Shown: positions 8,741 through 18,306 of the stretch, in pieces | How positions within the stretch are numbered: position 1 is the stretch's first letter | Layout of the letters: the number at the start of each line of letters is the position of its first letter | Source of the DNA: Methyloversatilis sp. XJ19-49 | GTDB lineage: Bacteria; Pseudomonadota; Gammaproteobacteria; Burkholderiales; Rhodocyclaceae | Assembly (NCBI RefSeq): GCF_024580145.1 | Contig: NZ_JANINI010000014.1 | Location: forward strand, 1 to 64,000 | Direction of reading: 5' to 3' | DNA length: 64,000 bases | Translations under genes and position numbers: made by a program | The notes under the pieces: generated by a model | The model's database searches: none | What the model saw: only the letters and a program-made list of their open reading frames with translations | Told to the model about the DNA's origin: nothing

Positions 8741-8998
8741 ATGAAATTGATGACCTGTCCGGTCAATGGCACGCGGCCGGTATCGGAATTCGTCTACTGG
8801 GGCGAAATCCGCCCGATGCCCGATCCCGACACCTGCAGCGACGACGAGTGGGCCGCCTACGTGTTCAACCGCAACGGCGCACCCGGCGTGAAGAAGGAGT
8901 GGTGGTGCCACACGCCGTCGAACACCTGGTTCATCGCCGAGCGCGATACCGAAAAGGATTTTGTGCTGCGTACCTATCTATATGGAGATGACCGGTGA
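8741..8998 (+). CDS. mgdB: N-methylglutamate dehydrogenase subunit B (SoxD-like delta subunit)
   Basis: An 85-residue SoxD-family subunit with the family's start (LMTCPVNGTRPVSEF), the DDEWAAYVFNRNG block and WFIAERDT near the end. In classical sarcosine oxidase the delta subunit binds zinc through several Cys and a His. Here Cys6 remains, but the partner Cys of the usual CPxCG is Asn9-Gly10, and the downstream GC before the aromatic residue is replaced by CHTPSNTWF. A zinc site is therefore doubtful. Its stop overlaps the GTG start of mgdC (GTGA). Confidence 0.88.
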   Translation: MKLMTCPVNGTRPVSEFVYWGEIRPMPDPDTCSDDEWAAYVFNRNGAPGVKKEWWCHTPSNTWFIAERDTEKDFVLRTYLYGDDR

Positions 8999-11895
8999 AG
9001 CGCCTGCCCGCCATGCCCGACGAGTGGATTGACCGCAGCACGGTCGTCCGCTTCCGTTTCGAGGGATCCGCTTTCGAAGGTCTTGCCGGCGACAGCATTT
9101 CCAGCGCGCTGTGGGCCGCCGGCCAGCGCGCACTCGGCCGCAGCTTCAAGTACCACCGGGTGCGCGGCATCCTGTCGGCCGCCAACCATGACGTGAACGT
9201 CATGCTGCAGGACGGCCCGCGCCTGAACACCCGCGGCGACGTCGTTGCGCTGCGCGACGGCATGGATCTGACGGCCGTCAATACCTTCGGCGGCGTCGCC
9301 AACGACCGCGCCCGCGTGCTCGGCCTGTTCGCGCGCTTCCTGCCGGTCGGCTTCTATTACAAGGCCTTCCATTCGAAGCGGCTGTTCCCTAAATGGGAGC
9401 GCATGTTCCGCCGCATCACCGGCCTGGGCGTGCTCGACTTCGACACGCCGCACGTGCGCACACCCAAGCGCTACGATTTCTGCGACGTGCTGGTGATCGG
9501 CGCCGGTCCGTCCGGCCTGTCCGCCGCACTGGCAGCGGCCGACGCCGGTGCGAAGGTGGTCATCGTCGACGAGAACGCGCACGCCGGCGGCAGCGGCCTG
9601 TTCCAGCTGGGCGGCGACGTGGCACGGCGCGAGCACACCCGCGCACTGCTGCAGCGCGTGAAGGCGCACAGCTGCATCCGTCTGCTCGAAGGCACGTGTG
9701 CCGGTGCGTACTACGCCGACAACTGGGTGCCGCTGATCGACGCCGAACGCATGACGAAGATGCGCGCCGCGGCAGTGGTGGTCGCCAGCGGTGCGTTCGA
9801 ACAACCGGCCGTATTCCGCAACAACGACCTGCCGGGCGTCATGAATGGTTCGGCCATGCAGCGCCTGATCTATCGCTATGCCGTGCTGCCGGCGCAGCGC
9901 ACCGTGGTGCTGGCGGCGAACGCCGACGGCTATCGCGTCGCGCTCGATGTGCTGGCGGCCGGCGGTGAAGTCGCCGCCGTGCTCGACCTGCGCGCCAACG
10001 TGCCTGCGTCGCCGCAGCTCGATGCACTGCGCAGCCGCGGCGTGGAAGTGCTCACCGGCCACGCGGTGTACGAGGCGCATTCCGACGGTCGCGGCGCGCT
10101 GGCCGGCGTCACCGTGTGCCGCGTCGATGCGGCGGGCAAGGTGGTCGCCGGTTCGCAGCGGCGCATCGATTGCGACGGGCTGGCAATGAGCACCGGCTGG
10201 TCGCCGGCCGCGAACCTGCTGTACCAGGCCGGAACGAAGATGCGTTTCGACGACGGCCTGCAGCAGTTCGTGCCGGATGTGCTTCCGCAGGGCGTGTTCG
10301 CCTGTGGCCGGGTGAATGGTGCCTACCGCATCGAGTCGCGCATTGCCGACGGCCGGCGCGCCGGTGCCGCCGCCGCGGCGCACACCGGTTTCCCGAGCGC
10401 GATCGATGCGGTGATACAGCCGGAAACCGAATCGCCGTCGCATGCCTGGCCCATCGTTGCCCACCCGGATGGCAAGAACTTCGTCGATTTCGACGAAGAC
10501 CTGCAGGTGAAGGACTTCGAGAACGCGGTGCAGGAGGGCTACGACAACATCGAGTTGATGAAGCGCTTCTCGACCGTCGGCATGGGCCCGAGTCAGGGCA
10601 AGCATTCGAACATGACGGCGCTGCGCATCCTGGCGCGCCTGACCGGCAAATCGCCGCAGCAGGTCGGCACGACCACCGCGCGGCCGTTCTTCCACCCGGT
10701 GCCGCTGTCGCATCTGGCTGGCCGCGGCTTCAGCCCGCAGCGCCAGTCGCCGCTGCACGGCCGCCACGCCAGGCTCGGTGCCGTGTTCATGCAGGCAGGT
10801 GCCTGGGAGCGGCCGGCTTACTACGCGGTCGAAGGACGCACGGCCACCGACTGCGTGCGCGCCGAAGTGGCGCGGGTGCGTTCGGCGGTCGGTCTGATCG
10901 ACGTCGGTACGCTGGGCAAGCTGGAAGTGCGCGGTCCGCAGGCGGCCGAGTTCCTGAACCGCGTCTATACCGGCCGCTATGACAACATGAAGGTCGGCAG
11001 CACGCGCTATGCGGTGATGTGCGACGACTCCGGCGTGCTGGCCGATGAGGGTGTCGTGGCGCGCGTGGCGGACGACGTCTTCTACTTCACGACGACCTCG
11101 TCCGGTTCCGCGACGGTGTATCGCGAACTGTCGCGCCTGAACACCGAATGGCGGCTCGACTGCGGTCTGGTGAATCTGACCGGCGCGTATTCGGCGATGA
11201 ATCTCGCCGGACCGGCATCCCGCGCCGTGCTGGCGACGCTGACCGACATGGATCTGTCATCGGCCGCCTTCCCCTACCTCGCGGTGCGGTCCGGCCTGGT
11301 GGCCGGCGTGCCGGTGCGCATGATGCGGGTCGGCTTCGTCGGCGAGTGGGGCTACGAGATCCATGCGCCGGCCGAGTACGGTCCGGTGCTGTGGGATCTG
11401 CTGATGAAGGCGGGCGAGGCGTCCGGCATCGGTGCCTTCGGCGTCGAGGCGCAGCGCCTGCTGCGGCTGGAAAAGGGTCACCTCATCGTCAGCCAGGACA
11501 CCGACGGCCTGACCCATCCGTTCGAGGTGGGCATGGACTGGGCGGTCAAGCTCGACAAGCCTTTCTTCACTGGCCAGCGCTCGCTGAAAATCATCAGGAA
11601 GCTGCCGCTGAAACGCAGGCTGGTCGGCTTCATGCTGCCGGCCAACCACCTCGGTCAGGTGCCGCAGGAATGCCATCTGATCATCGGTGACGGCGACATC
11701 ATCGGCCGCGTGACCAGCATTTCGTGGAGCCCGAACGTCGGTCGTCACATCGGGCTCGCCTTCGTGCCGCCCGAAATGACCGCACCCGGCACGGCGCTGT
11801 CCATTCGCGTCACCGATGGAACGATGGTGCCGGCCGAAGTCTGTACGACACCGTTCTTCGACCCGACAGATGCCCGCCAGAAGGAGGCGACATGA
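8995..11895 (+). CDS. mgdC: N-methylglutamate dehydrogenase subunit C (SoxA-like alpha subunit)
   Basis: A 966-residue large subunit of the sarcosine oxidase alpha family at full length. The N-terminal 100 residues resemble a 2Fe-2S-like fold (FRFEGSAFEGLAGDSISSAL). A pyridine-nucleotide/FAD domain follows (VLVIGAGPSGLSAALAAADA), and the C-terminal 350 residues are a glycine-cleavage T-like, folate-binding domain (GEWGYEIHAPAEYG). This layout channels the oxidised methyl group to tetrahydrofolate. The start is GTG, inside a GTGA overlap with mgdB, and the stop overlaps the ATG of mgdD, so the dehydrogenase genes are translationally coupled. Confidence 0.92.
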   Translation: MKRLPAMPDEWIDRSTVVRFRFEGSAFEGLAGDSISSALWAAGQRALGRSFKYHRVRGILSAANHDVNVMLQDGPRLNTRGDVVALRDGMDLTAVNTFGGVANDRARVLGLFARFLPVGFYYKAFHSKRLFPKWERMFRRITGLGVLDFDTPHVRTPKRYDFCDVLVIGAGPSGLSAALAAADAGAKVVIVDENAHAGGSGLFQLGGDVARREHTRALLQRVKAHSCIRLLEGTCAGAYYADNWVPLIDAERMTKMRAAAVVVASGAFEQPAVFRNNDLPGVMNGSAMQRLIYRYAVLPAQRTVVLAANADGYRVALDVLAAGGEVAAVLDLRANVPASPQLDALRSRGVEVLTGHAVYEAHSDGRGALAGVTVCRVDAAGKVVAGSQRRIDCDGLAMSTGWSPAANLLYQAGTKMRFDDGLQQFVPDVLPQGVFACGRVNGAYRIESRIADGRRAGAAAAAHTGFPSAIDAVIQPETESPSHAWPIVAHPDGKNFVDFDEDLQVKDFENAVQEGYDNIELMKRFSTVGMGPSQGKHSNMTALRILARLTGKSPQQVGTTTARPFFHPVPLSHLAGRGFSPQRQSPLHGRHARLGAVFMQAGAWERPAYYAVEGRTATDCVRAEVARVRSAVGLIDVGTLGKLEVRGPQAAEFLNRVYTGRYDNMKVGSTRYAVMCDDSGVLADEGVVARVADDVFYFTTTSSGSATVYRELSRLNTEWRLDCGLVNLTGAYSAMNLAGPASRAVLATLTDMDLSSAAFPYLAVRSGLVAGVPVRMMRVGFVGEWGYEIHAPAEYGPVLWDLLMKAGEASGIGAFGVEAQRLLRLEKGHLIVSQDTDGLTHPFEVGMDWAVKLDKPFFTGQRSLKIIRKLPLKRRLVGFMLPANHLGQVPQECHLIIGDGDIIGRVTSISWSPNVGRHIGLAFVPPEMTAPGTALSIRVTDGTMVPAEVCTTPFFDPTDARQKEAT

Positions 11896-12530
11896 ACGCA
11901 GTACTGCGCATCAGCCCGTTGTTCGACGTGCAGGCACCCCTCGCCCGTGACTGGACCACCCGCGAACGGATGCAGGTTGTCGCGCGCTTCGGCGCCGACG
12001 AAGCCGCCAGGCGGGCGAACGCCGGCATCGGCGACCGGAGCTTCCTGCAGCGCGCCGGCGTCAAGGGGGCGGGCGCCGCCGCCTGGCTCAATGCGCAGGG
12101 CATCGACACGCCGGCGCAGTCGAACAGTTTCCTGCAACTCGCCGACGGCACGCTGGTGGCGCGCCTCGGGCTGACCGAATACCTGATCGAGGATGCGCCG
12201 GGCGGCACACGCGCCGCCGCACTGATGGCGCAGCCGCCGGGCGAGCGCGTGTATCCGGTGCCGCGCTTCGACGCCGCGCTGGAGCTCACCGGCACGCAGA
12301 TCCCCGAATTGCTGCGCCAGACCTGCGCCTTCGATTTTTCCACGCTGGCGGCACCGGCGCTGGTGATGACGTCCATGGTCGGCGTGGGGGTGACCGCGCT
12401 GACGCTCGACAGCGCCGATGGCCCGGTCGTCCGTCTGTGGTGCGACGGCACGTGGGGGGGCTATCTGTGGCTCACGCTGGTCGAGGTGGCAGGCGATCTG
12501 GGCGGCGGCGCGGTCGGCGTCGAGGCTTAA
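11892..12530 (+). CDS. mgdD: N-methylglutamate dehydrogenase subunit D (SoxG-like gamma subunit)
   Basis: A 212-residue gamma subunit of the sarcosine oxidase family, related to the T-protein fold. Its position directly after mgdC, with an ATGA overlap and a GGAGG ribosome-binding site just upstream, fixes both start and identity. Recognisable features are weak, as usual for this fast-evolving subunit: [20 protein letters not shown] and [19 protein letters not shown] match the family pattern of a T-protein-like N-terminal half. It completes the four-subunit dehydrogenase. A 37-base gap leads to gmaS. Confidence 0.88.
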   Translation: MNAVLRISPLFDVQAPLARDWTTRERMQVVARFGADEAARRANAGIGDRSFLQRAGVKGAGAAAWLNAQGIDTPAQSNSFLQLADGTLVARLGLTEYLIEDAPGGTRAAALMAQPPGERVYPVPRFDAALELTGTQIPELLRQTCAFDFSTLAAPALVMTSMVGVGVTALTLDSADGPVVRLWCDGTWGGYLWLTLVEVAGDLGGGAVGVEA

Positions 12531-12567
12531 CGGGACTGAACAACAGCGGGCGACAGGGAGAAATGAC

Positions 12568-13908
12568 ATGACACCGAGCGAAGCAAAGCAGTTTCTGAAG
12601 GACAACAAGGTCAGGTATCTGCTGGCACAGTTCGTCGACATCCACGGTTCGGCCAAGACCAAATCGGTCCCGGTCGAACATTACGACACCGTGGTGACCG
12701 ATGGCGCCGGCTTCGCCGGGTTCGCCATCTGGGGCATGGGCATGACGCCCAATGTCGACGCCGATTACATGGCGGTCGGCGATGCGTCGACGCTGTCGCT
12801 GGTGCCCTGGCAGCCGGGCTATGCGCGCATCGCCTGCGACGGTCACACGCACGGCACGCCGCACGAATTCGACGCCCGCGTGGTGCTGAAGAAGCAGCTC
12901 GAACAGTTCAAGTCGCGCGGCTGGACCTTCTACACAGGCATGGAGCCGGAGTTCTCGCTGCTGCGCAAGGTCGAGGGCAAGATCCTGCCGGCCGACGCCG
13001 GCGACACGCTGGCCAAGCCTTGTTACGACTACAAGGGTCTGTCGCGTGCCCGCGTCTTTCTCGAACGGCTGTCCGAATCGCTGCGCGCGGTCGGCATCGA
13101 CGTCTACCAGATCGACCACGAAGACGCGAACGGCCAGTTCGAAATCAACTACACCTTCACCGACGCGCTGACCTCGTGCGACCACTACACCTTCTTCAAG
13201 ATGGGTGCCGCCGAGATCGCCGCCGACCTGGGCCTGATCTGCTCCTTCATGCCCAAGCCGTTTTCGAACCGCCCGGGCAACGGCCTGCACATGCACATGT
13301 CGATCGGCGAAACGGCGCCCGGCGGCAGGAAGAACCTGTTCGAGGACAAGTCCGACAAGCACGGCCTGGCGCTGTCGAAGCTGGCCTACCACTGGGCGGC
13401 CGGCCTGCTCAAGCACGCACCGGCGCTGGCTGCGCTGTGCTGCCCGACGGTCAATTCATACAAGCGTCTGGTGGTCGGCCGCTCGCTGACCGGTGCCACC
13501 TGGGCGCCGGCCTACATCTGCTACGGCGGCAACAACCGCAGCGGCATGATCCGCAGCCCCGGCGGCCGGCTTGAACTGCGCCTGCCCGACGCCTCCTGCA
13601 ACGCCTATCTGGCCACCGCCGCAGTGATCGCAGCCGGCATGGACGGCGTGAACAACGAGCTCGATCCGGGCGCGCCGAACAACGACAACCTGTACGAATA
13701 CAGCCAAGCCCAGCTCGACGCGGCCGGCATCAGCGTACTGCCGCAGAACCTGCATGAAGCGCTGCTGGCGCTCGAAAAGGACGACGTGATCCGGGCTGCA
13801 CTGGGTCCCGTCGTCGACGAGTTCCTGCGTCTCAAGCACATGGAGTGGGTCGAGTACATGCGCCACGTTTCCGATTGGGAAGTGCAGAGCTACCTCGAAT
13901 TTTTCTGA
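12568..13908 (+). CDS. gmaS: Gamma-glutamylmethylamide synthetase
   Basis: A 446-residue member of the glutamine synthetase superfamily. It joins methylamine to glutamate with ATP to give gamma-glutamylmethylamide, the entry step of the N-methylglutamate pathway. The glutamine synthetase landmarks are visible: [34 protein letters not shown] and [19 protein letters not shown]. The family assignment as GmaS, not GlnA, rests mainly on the operon with mgd and mgs genes. The start at MTPSEAKQF is preceded by AGGGAG; a longer open frame upstream overlaps mgdD and is not used. Confidence 0.92.
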   Translation: MTPSEAKQFLKDNKVRYLLAQFVDIHGSAKTKSVPVEHYDTVVTDGAGFAGFAIWGMGMTPNVDADYMAVGDASTLSLVPWQPGYARIACDGHTHGTPHEFDARVVLKKQLEQFKSRGWTFYTGMEPEFSLLRKVEGKILPADAGDTLAKPCYDYKGLSRARVFLERLSESLRAVGIDVYQIDHEDANGQFEINYTFTDALTSCDHYTFFKMGAAEIAADLGLICSFMPKPFSNRPGNGLHMHMSIGETAPGGRKNLFEDKSDKHGLALSKLAYHWAAGLLKHAPALAALCCPTVNSYKRLVVGRSLTGATWAPAYICYGGNNRSGMIRSPGGRLELRLPDASCNAYLATAAVIAAGMDGVNNELDPGAPNNDNLYEYSQAQLDAAGISVLPQNLHEALLALEKDDVIRAALGPVVDEFLRLKHMEWVEYMRHVSDWEVQSYLEFF

Positions 13909-13927
13909 TCATCCCCGGAGAACCGAT

Positions 13928-14836
13928 ATGTGTGGAATCGTGGGTTTGCTGGTGAAGACACCGGCACTGAAGGAAAGACTGGGCGAGTTGATGGTGCCCA
14001 TGCTGATCGGCATGACCGAACGCGGGCCGGATTCGGCCGGTCTGGCGGTGTTCGCCGATCCGCTGGCCGAGGGCTCGCGCAAGCTGAGCCTGTATTCCGG
14101 GCTGACCGATGAAGGCGCGGATTTCAACTGGCATGGTCTGACGCACGCGCTGAAGGATCACCTCGACGTCGAGGCGATCATCGACGTGAAGAACAATCAC
14201 GCCGTGCTGTCGTTCGCGGTGGCGCCGGACATGATCAAGCGCTGGTTGCGCGAACACCATCCGAAGCTGCACATCCTGAGCACCGGCCGCACCATCGACC
14301 TGTACAAGGACGTCGGCACGCCGGCCGAAGTGGCCGAGCGCTACGACTTCAAGTCGATGAAGGGCTCGCACCTGGTCGGTCACACCCGGATGGCGACCGA
14401 ATCGGCGGTGACGCCGGACCGCGCCCACCCGTTCACCGCCGGCGAGGATTTCTGTCTGGTGCACAACGGTTCGCTGTCGAACCCGAATGACATCCGTCGC
14501 AAGCTGCAGCCGCACGGCATCCACTTCGACACCGACAACGACACCGAAGCGGCCTGCCGCTTTCTCGAATGGCGGCTGCGCGAAGGCGACGAGCTGGAAG
14601 CGGCGCTGCAGCGCGGCTTCGACGAGATGGACGGTTTCTACACCTTCCTGATGGGGACGCCGGACAAGCTCGCGCTGATCCGCGACCCGTTCGCCTGCAA
14701 GCCCGCGGTGGTCGCCGAAACTGACGACTACGTGGCGATCGCGTCGGAATTCCGTTCGCTCGCCCACCTGCCCGGCGTCAAGCACGCCCACGTGTTCGAA
14801 CCCGCGCCCGAGGAGATGTACGTATGGAACGCCTGA
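13928..14836 (+). CDS. mgsA: N-methylglutamate synthase subunit A (class II glutamine amidotransferase)
   Basis: A 302-residue class II amidotransferase, like the N-terminal domain of glutamate synthase. The catalytic Cys2 follows the initiator Met in MCGIVGLL; MTERGPDSAG, GHTRMATESAV and FCLVHNGSLSNPND are the further conserved blocks of an Ntn-hydrolase glutaminase site. In the pathway this subunit is thought to release methylamine from gamma-glutamylmethylamide for transfer to 2-oxoglutarate. Its end overlaps mgsB by 13 bases. Confidence 0.93.
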   Translation: MCGIVGLLVKTPALKERLGELMVPMLIGMTERGPDSAGLAVFADPLAEGSRKLSLYSGLTDEGADFNWHGLTHALKDHLDVEAIIDVKNNHAVLSFAVAPDMIKRWLREHHPKLHILSTGRTIDLYKDVGTPAEVAERYDFKSMKGSHLVGHTRMATESAVTPDRAHPFTAGEDFCLVHNGSLSNPNDIRRKLQPHGIHFDTDNDTEAACRFLEWRLREGDELEAALQRGFDEMDGFYTFLMGTPDKLALIRDPFACKPAVVAETDDYVAIASEFRSLAHLPGVKHAHVFEPAPEEMYVWNA

Positions 14837-15513
14837 GCTTCGATCTTGCGGCCTCGTCGCTGAGCGACATGAACCGCTTCCTGCATCGCGACCTGGCCGA
14901 CGGTGACCGTCGCCACGTGTCGGTGCTGAACCCGGACGGCGCGCACAACATCGCGGTCGGCCTCAATCACTCGGTCACGGTCGAGGTGCACGGCCATGCC
15001 GGCTACTACGCGGCGGGCATGAACAAGCACGCCACCGTGGTGATCCACGGCAGCGCCGGCACCGGTGTCGCCGAGAACATGATGAGCGGCACCGTGCATG
15101 TGAAAGGCTTCGCGTCGAATGGCGCCGGCGCCACCGCACACGGCGGCCTTCTGGTGATCGACGGCGACGCCGGCCTGCGCTGCGGCATTTCACTCAAGGG
15201 CGGCGACATCGTCGTCGGCGGCAGCGTCGGCAGCTTTTCCGGCTTCATGGCACAGGCCGGCCGCATGGTCATCTGCGGCAATGCCGGCGACGCGCTCGGC
15301 GACTCTTTGTACGAGGCGGTCATCTACATCCGCGGCACCGTGAAATCGCTGGGCGCCGATGCGCAGTTCGAGGACATGACTGACGCCGATTACAGCGCGC
15401 TGGCCGAACTGCTGTCGAAAGCCGGTCTAGACCACGATCCGAAGTCATTCAGGCGCATCGCCTCGGCACGTTCCCTGTACCACTGGAACGCCGACGCCGA
15501 CCAGGAATATTGA
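14824..15513 (+). CDS. mgsB: N-methylglutamate synthase subunit B (GXGXG beta-helix protein)
   Basis: A 229-residue protein matching the C-terminal GXGXG domain of glutamate synthase, a right-handed beta-helix. The repeats are easy to see: HGHAGYYAAGMNKHATVVIHG, GNAGDALGDSL and VVGGSVGSFSGFMAQAG. It has a structural role, linking the amidotransferase and FMN subunits, and carries no known catalytic residues. The ATG lies inside the end of mgsA, and 47 bases follow before mgsC. Confidence 0.92.
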   Translation: MERLSFDLAASSLSDMNRFLHRDLADGDRRHVSVLNPDGAHNIAVGLNHSVTVEVHGHAGYYAAGMNKHATVVIHGSAGTGVAENMMSGTVHVKGFASNGAGATAHGGLLVIDGDAGLRCGISLKGGDIVVGGSVGSFSGFMAQAGRMVICGNAGDALGDSLYEAVIYIRGTVKSLGADAQFEDMTDADYSALAELLSKAGLDHDPKSFRRIASARSLYHWNADADQEY

Positions 15514-15560
15514 GCCGGGCGTACCGGAAACCCGCAGGACTCAGCACCAAAGGACTTAGC

Positions 15561-16928
15561 ATGGACACCAAGCCCGTAACGTTCAAACGCCCGTCGCTCG
15601 AACAGTCGGCCAGTTTCGACCGCAGCGTCATCGACTACATCCAGAATGCAGCCGCGCACGGCCTGTACGAAATCCGCGGTCTGGGCGCCAAGCGCAAGCT
15701 GCCGCACTTCGACGATCTGGTCTTTCTCGCCGGTTCGCTGTCGCGCTACCCGCTCGAAGGCTATCGCGAGAAGTGCTTCACCAAGACGGTGCTCGGCACG
15801 CGCTTCGCGAAGAAGCCGATCGAGCTCGACATCCCGATCACCATCGCCGGCATGAGCTTCGGCGCGCTGTCGGCCAACGTGAAGGAGTCGCTCGGACGCG
15901 CCGCGACCGAAATGGGCACCTCGACCACCACCGGTGACGGCGGCATGACGCAGGAAGAGCGCGGCTCGTCCAAGACGCTGATCTATCAGTGCCTGCCGTC
16001 GCGCTACGGCTTCAATCCGGACGACGTGCGCCGCGCCGACGCCATCGAAGTGGTGATCGGACAGGGTGCCAAGCCGGGCGGCGGCGGCATGCTGCTCGGC
16101 CAGAAGGTGAATCCGCGCGTGGCGAAGATGCGCACGCTGCCGCAGGGCGTCGACCAGCGCTCGGCCTGTCGCCACCCGGACTGGACCGGTCCGGACGATC
16201 TGGCGATCAAGATCCAGGAACTGCGCGAACTGACCGACTGGGAAAAGCCGATCTATGTGAAGGTCGGCGCCACCCGTACCTTCAACGACGTCAAGCTGGC
16301 CGTGCATTCGGGCGCCGACGTCGTGGTGGTGGACGGCATGCAGGGCGGCACCGCCGCGACGCAGACCTGCTACATCGAGCACGTCGGCATTCCGACGCTG
16401 GCCGCGGTGCGTCAGGCCGTCGATGCGCTGGAAGACCTGAACATGAAGGGCAAGGTGCAGCTCATCGTGTCCGGCGGCATCCGCAGCGGCCCCGACGTCG
16501 CCAAGGCGCTGGCGATGGGTGCCGACGCCGTGGCCATCGGCCAGGGCATCCTGTTCGCGCTCGGCTGCAATTCCGAGAGCTATATCCAGAACGGCGAACA
16601 CGTGTCGGCCATCGAAGGCTACGACGCGCTGGGCACGGCACCGGGCTTCTGCCACCACTGCCACACCGGCAGGTGCCCGGTCGGCGTGACCACGCAGGAC
16701 GCCATCCTGGAGCAGCGTCTGCAGCCGGACGTCGGCGCGCGCCGCGTCAAGAACTACCTGCAGACGATGAACATGGAGCTGACCACGATTGCACGTGCCT
16801 GCGGCAAGCAGAACGTGCATCACCTGGAACGCGAAGATCTGGTTGCGCTGACGCTGGAAGCCGCTGCCATGGCGCGCATTCCGCTGGCCGGCACGAACTG
16901 GATTCCGGGCGTGAACGGCGCGTTCTGA
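15561..16928 (+). CDS. mgsC: N-methylglutamate synthase subunit C (FMN and Fe-S glutamate synthase domain)
   Basis: A 455-residue protein equal to the central FMN domain of glutamate synthase. Phosphate-binding glycines lie in VSGGIRSGPDVAKAL and GADAVAIGQG, the loop DGMQGGTAAT is conserved, and an iron-sulfur motif occurs in CHHCHTGRCPVGV. It reductively combines 2-oxoglutarate with methylamine to give N-methylglutamate. The start at MDTKPVTF is chosen for its AAAGGA ribosome-binding site; a start at 15510 is possible. It is the last gene of the operon and ends 14 bases before the convergent DUF4394 gene; no clear terminator is seen between them. Confidence 0.93.
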   Translation: MDTKPVTFKRPSLEQSASFDRSVIDYIQNAAAHGLYEIRGLGAKRKLPHFDDLVFLAGSLSRYPLEGYREKCFTKTVLGTRFAKKPIELDIPITIAGMSFGALSANVKESLGRAATEMGTSTTTGDGGMTQEERGSSKTLIYQCLPSRYGFNPDDVRRADAIEVVIGQGAKPGGGGMLLGQKVNPRVAKMRTLPQGVDQRSACRHPDWTGPDDLAIKIQELRELTDWEKPIYVKVGATRTFNDVKLAVHSGADVVVVDGMQGGTAATQTCYIEHVGIPTLAAVRQAVDALEDLNMKGKVQLIVSGGIRSGPDVAKALAMGADAVAIGQGILFALGCNSESYIQNGEHVSAIEGYDALGTAPGFCHHCHTGRCPVGVTTQDAILEQRLQPDVGARRVKNYLQTMNMELTTIARACGKQNVHHLEREDLVALTLEAAAMARIPLAGTNWIPGVNGAF

Positions 16929-16942
16929 TCGCGGTACCGGGA

Positions 16943-17833
16943 TCAGGGTTCAATGGCGATGCCGCGCAGCGGCTCGCCCTTGCCGACCCTGCCCAGACGC
17001 GTGGCCGCGCCGGTTTTCAGGTCGATCAGGTAGAACTGCGGCGTGGCGTCCTGCGCCGTGCTGGCGGCGGCGTAGGCGTCGTTGCTGACGTCGGCGATGT
17101 CGAAGTGGGCGTCGGCCAGTCCGGCGATGCCGAGTGCGCCGACGGTGAACAGCTTGCCGGTGTTCGGCGACACCACCGGCTTCACGCCTTCCACCGAACC
17201 CTGGCGCACCAGCGCACCGGTGGCGGCGTCGATCGCGAAGTTGGTCGTGAGCTTTTCGTCTTCCTGGTTGTACGTGTAGCCGGCGGCGACGATGTTCGGC
17301 GCCACGGCGGCGTTGGTGTCGCCTTCGGCGTAGGTCAGCGTGCCGTCAGGCTGCAGGCCGGCAGTGTCGGGCGAGGCGTCGACCAGCGCGCCGGTATCAG
17401 GGTGGGCACGCAGGTTCTGCCGCGTGTCGGACACGATGCGGATGCGGTCGGCGGCCGGATTGAAGTCGAACCCGAAGCGCTGACCTTTCAGCGGCGCGGC
17501 GAATTTCGCATTGCCGACCGGCTTGAGCTGACCCCGGGCGACATCGACGGTGAAGATGCGGCCGGTGCTGCCGAGCGCAAACATGACGCCCCGTGCGACC
17601 CGGTAGTCGATGCCCAGCAACTGTTCGCCGTTGTCCAGCCCGGTCAGGGCGACATCGGACAGGAGCCTGCCCGGCTGGCCAGCATTGAAGCTGATCAGAC
17701 GGTGCGACTGGGTCACCGCAAACACGGTTTCCTTGCGCGGCGGGCCTTCGATGTCGGGTGTGCCGGCGCAGGCGGCGAGCAGGCAGGCGGTCGAGGCAAG
17801 CGTCAGCAGGGGAAGACGGGTGGTGATCTGCAT
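16943..17833 (-). CDS. DUF4394 lipoprotein
   Basis: A 296-residue protein with a lipoprotein signal: hydrophobic residues, then LLAAC with the acylated Cys at residue 22. The rest matches DUF4394 proteins: repeated beta strands with FAVTQSHRLISFN, LLGIDYRVARGVMFALGSTGR, FGFDFNPAADRIRIVSDTRQNLR and the Asn/Asp-rich TLTYAEGDTNA. These are probably beta-propeller-like and envelope-located; no function is known. It is a single gene with a 473-base upstream gap. Confidence 0.85.
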   Translation of the reverse strand: MQITTRLPLLTLASTACLLAACAGTPDIEGPPRKETVFAVTQSHRLISFNAGQPGRLLSDVALTGLDNGEQLLGIDYRVARGVMFALGSTGRIFTVDVARGQLKPVGNAKFAAPLKGQRFGFDFNPAADRIRIVSDTRQNLRAHPDTGALVDASPDTAGLQPDGTLTYAEGDTNAAVAPNIVAAGYTYNQEDEKLTTNFAIDAATGALVRQGSVEGVKPVVSPNTGKLFTVGALGIAGLADAHFDIADVSNDAYAAASTAQDATPQFYLIDLKTGAATRLGRVGKGEPLRGIAIEP

Positions 17834-18306
17834 GGAGGGGTCCTTGATCGAATGAAGGGGCCTGACAGCATCGCGCCTGCGGGTGGCACTCGTTTCCTGG
17901 CGCGTGGGCGAAGTCCTTGTGGGTTACGGTTGATTCGCCGCTGCCTTTAGGGCACTCATCAATGGCCCGTGAGAAAATTCAACTGCCAACCCTCGGTTGA
18001 TAGAGGGTGTCGGCAGGGTTGGCAGGGTGTCTGGCAGGGCGCAAGGACGCGGCGGGACGGCACGTGCAAGGACGAGCCACGCCGCCAGGCGCCCTGCGGA
18101 GGTCTTCAGCTTCATGGAGCTGTCGGTGTCGCAACGCGCTGTGGCGTCCGGCTTGTCTGCTTCAGGCGATCCGACGCCACCCCGGGCTGACGCGTGGTCC
18201 GCAGTCGTACCCCTAAAGGGTGAAGTCCTGTTGCCGTTAGCTGGAGCATCGACAGTGCGTGGGTAACGGGATCGTGCGCGTTCAAGGAGTGCGGAAGCAG
18301 GTTTGC
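17834..18306. other. Intergenic region between two divergent genes, no gene seen
   Basis: This 473-base stretch separates the DUF4394 gene from the cupredoxin-like gene. Open frames on both strands are Arg/Ala/Pro-rich shadows of GC-rich DNA, without ribosome-binding sites or family motifs. It should hold the promoters of both neighbours, but I could not pick convincing -35/-10 pairs. It is unusually long for this gene-dense window. Confidence 0.5.

Noticed and set aside
7354-8991. Long plus-strand open frame overlapping mgdA
   Set aside because: It is Arg/His/Ala-rich, has no family motif and lies in the shifted frame of mgdA, which has clear FAD-binding motifs.
8974-10767. 597-codon minus-strand open frame inside mgdC
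   Set aside because: A GC-rich antisense shadow: no ribosome-binding site, His/Arg-rich composition, and full overlap with a conserved gene.
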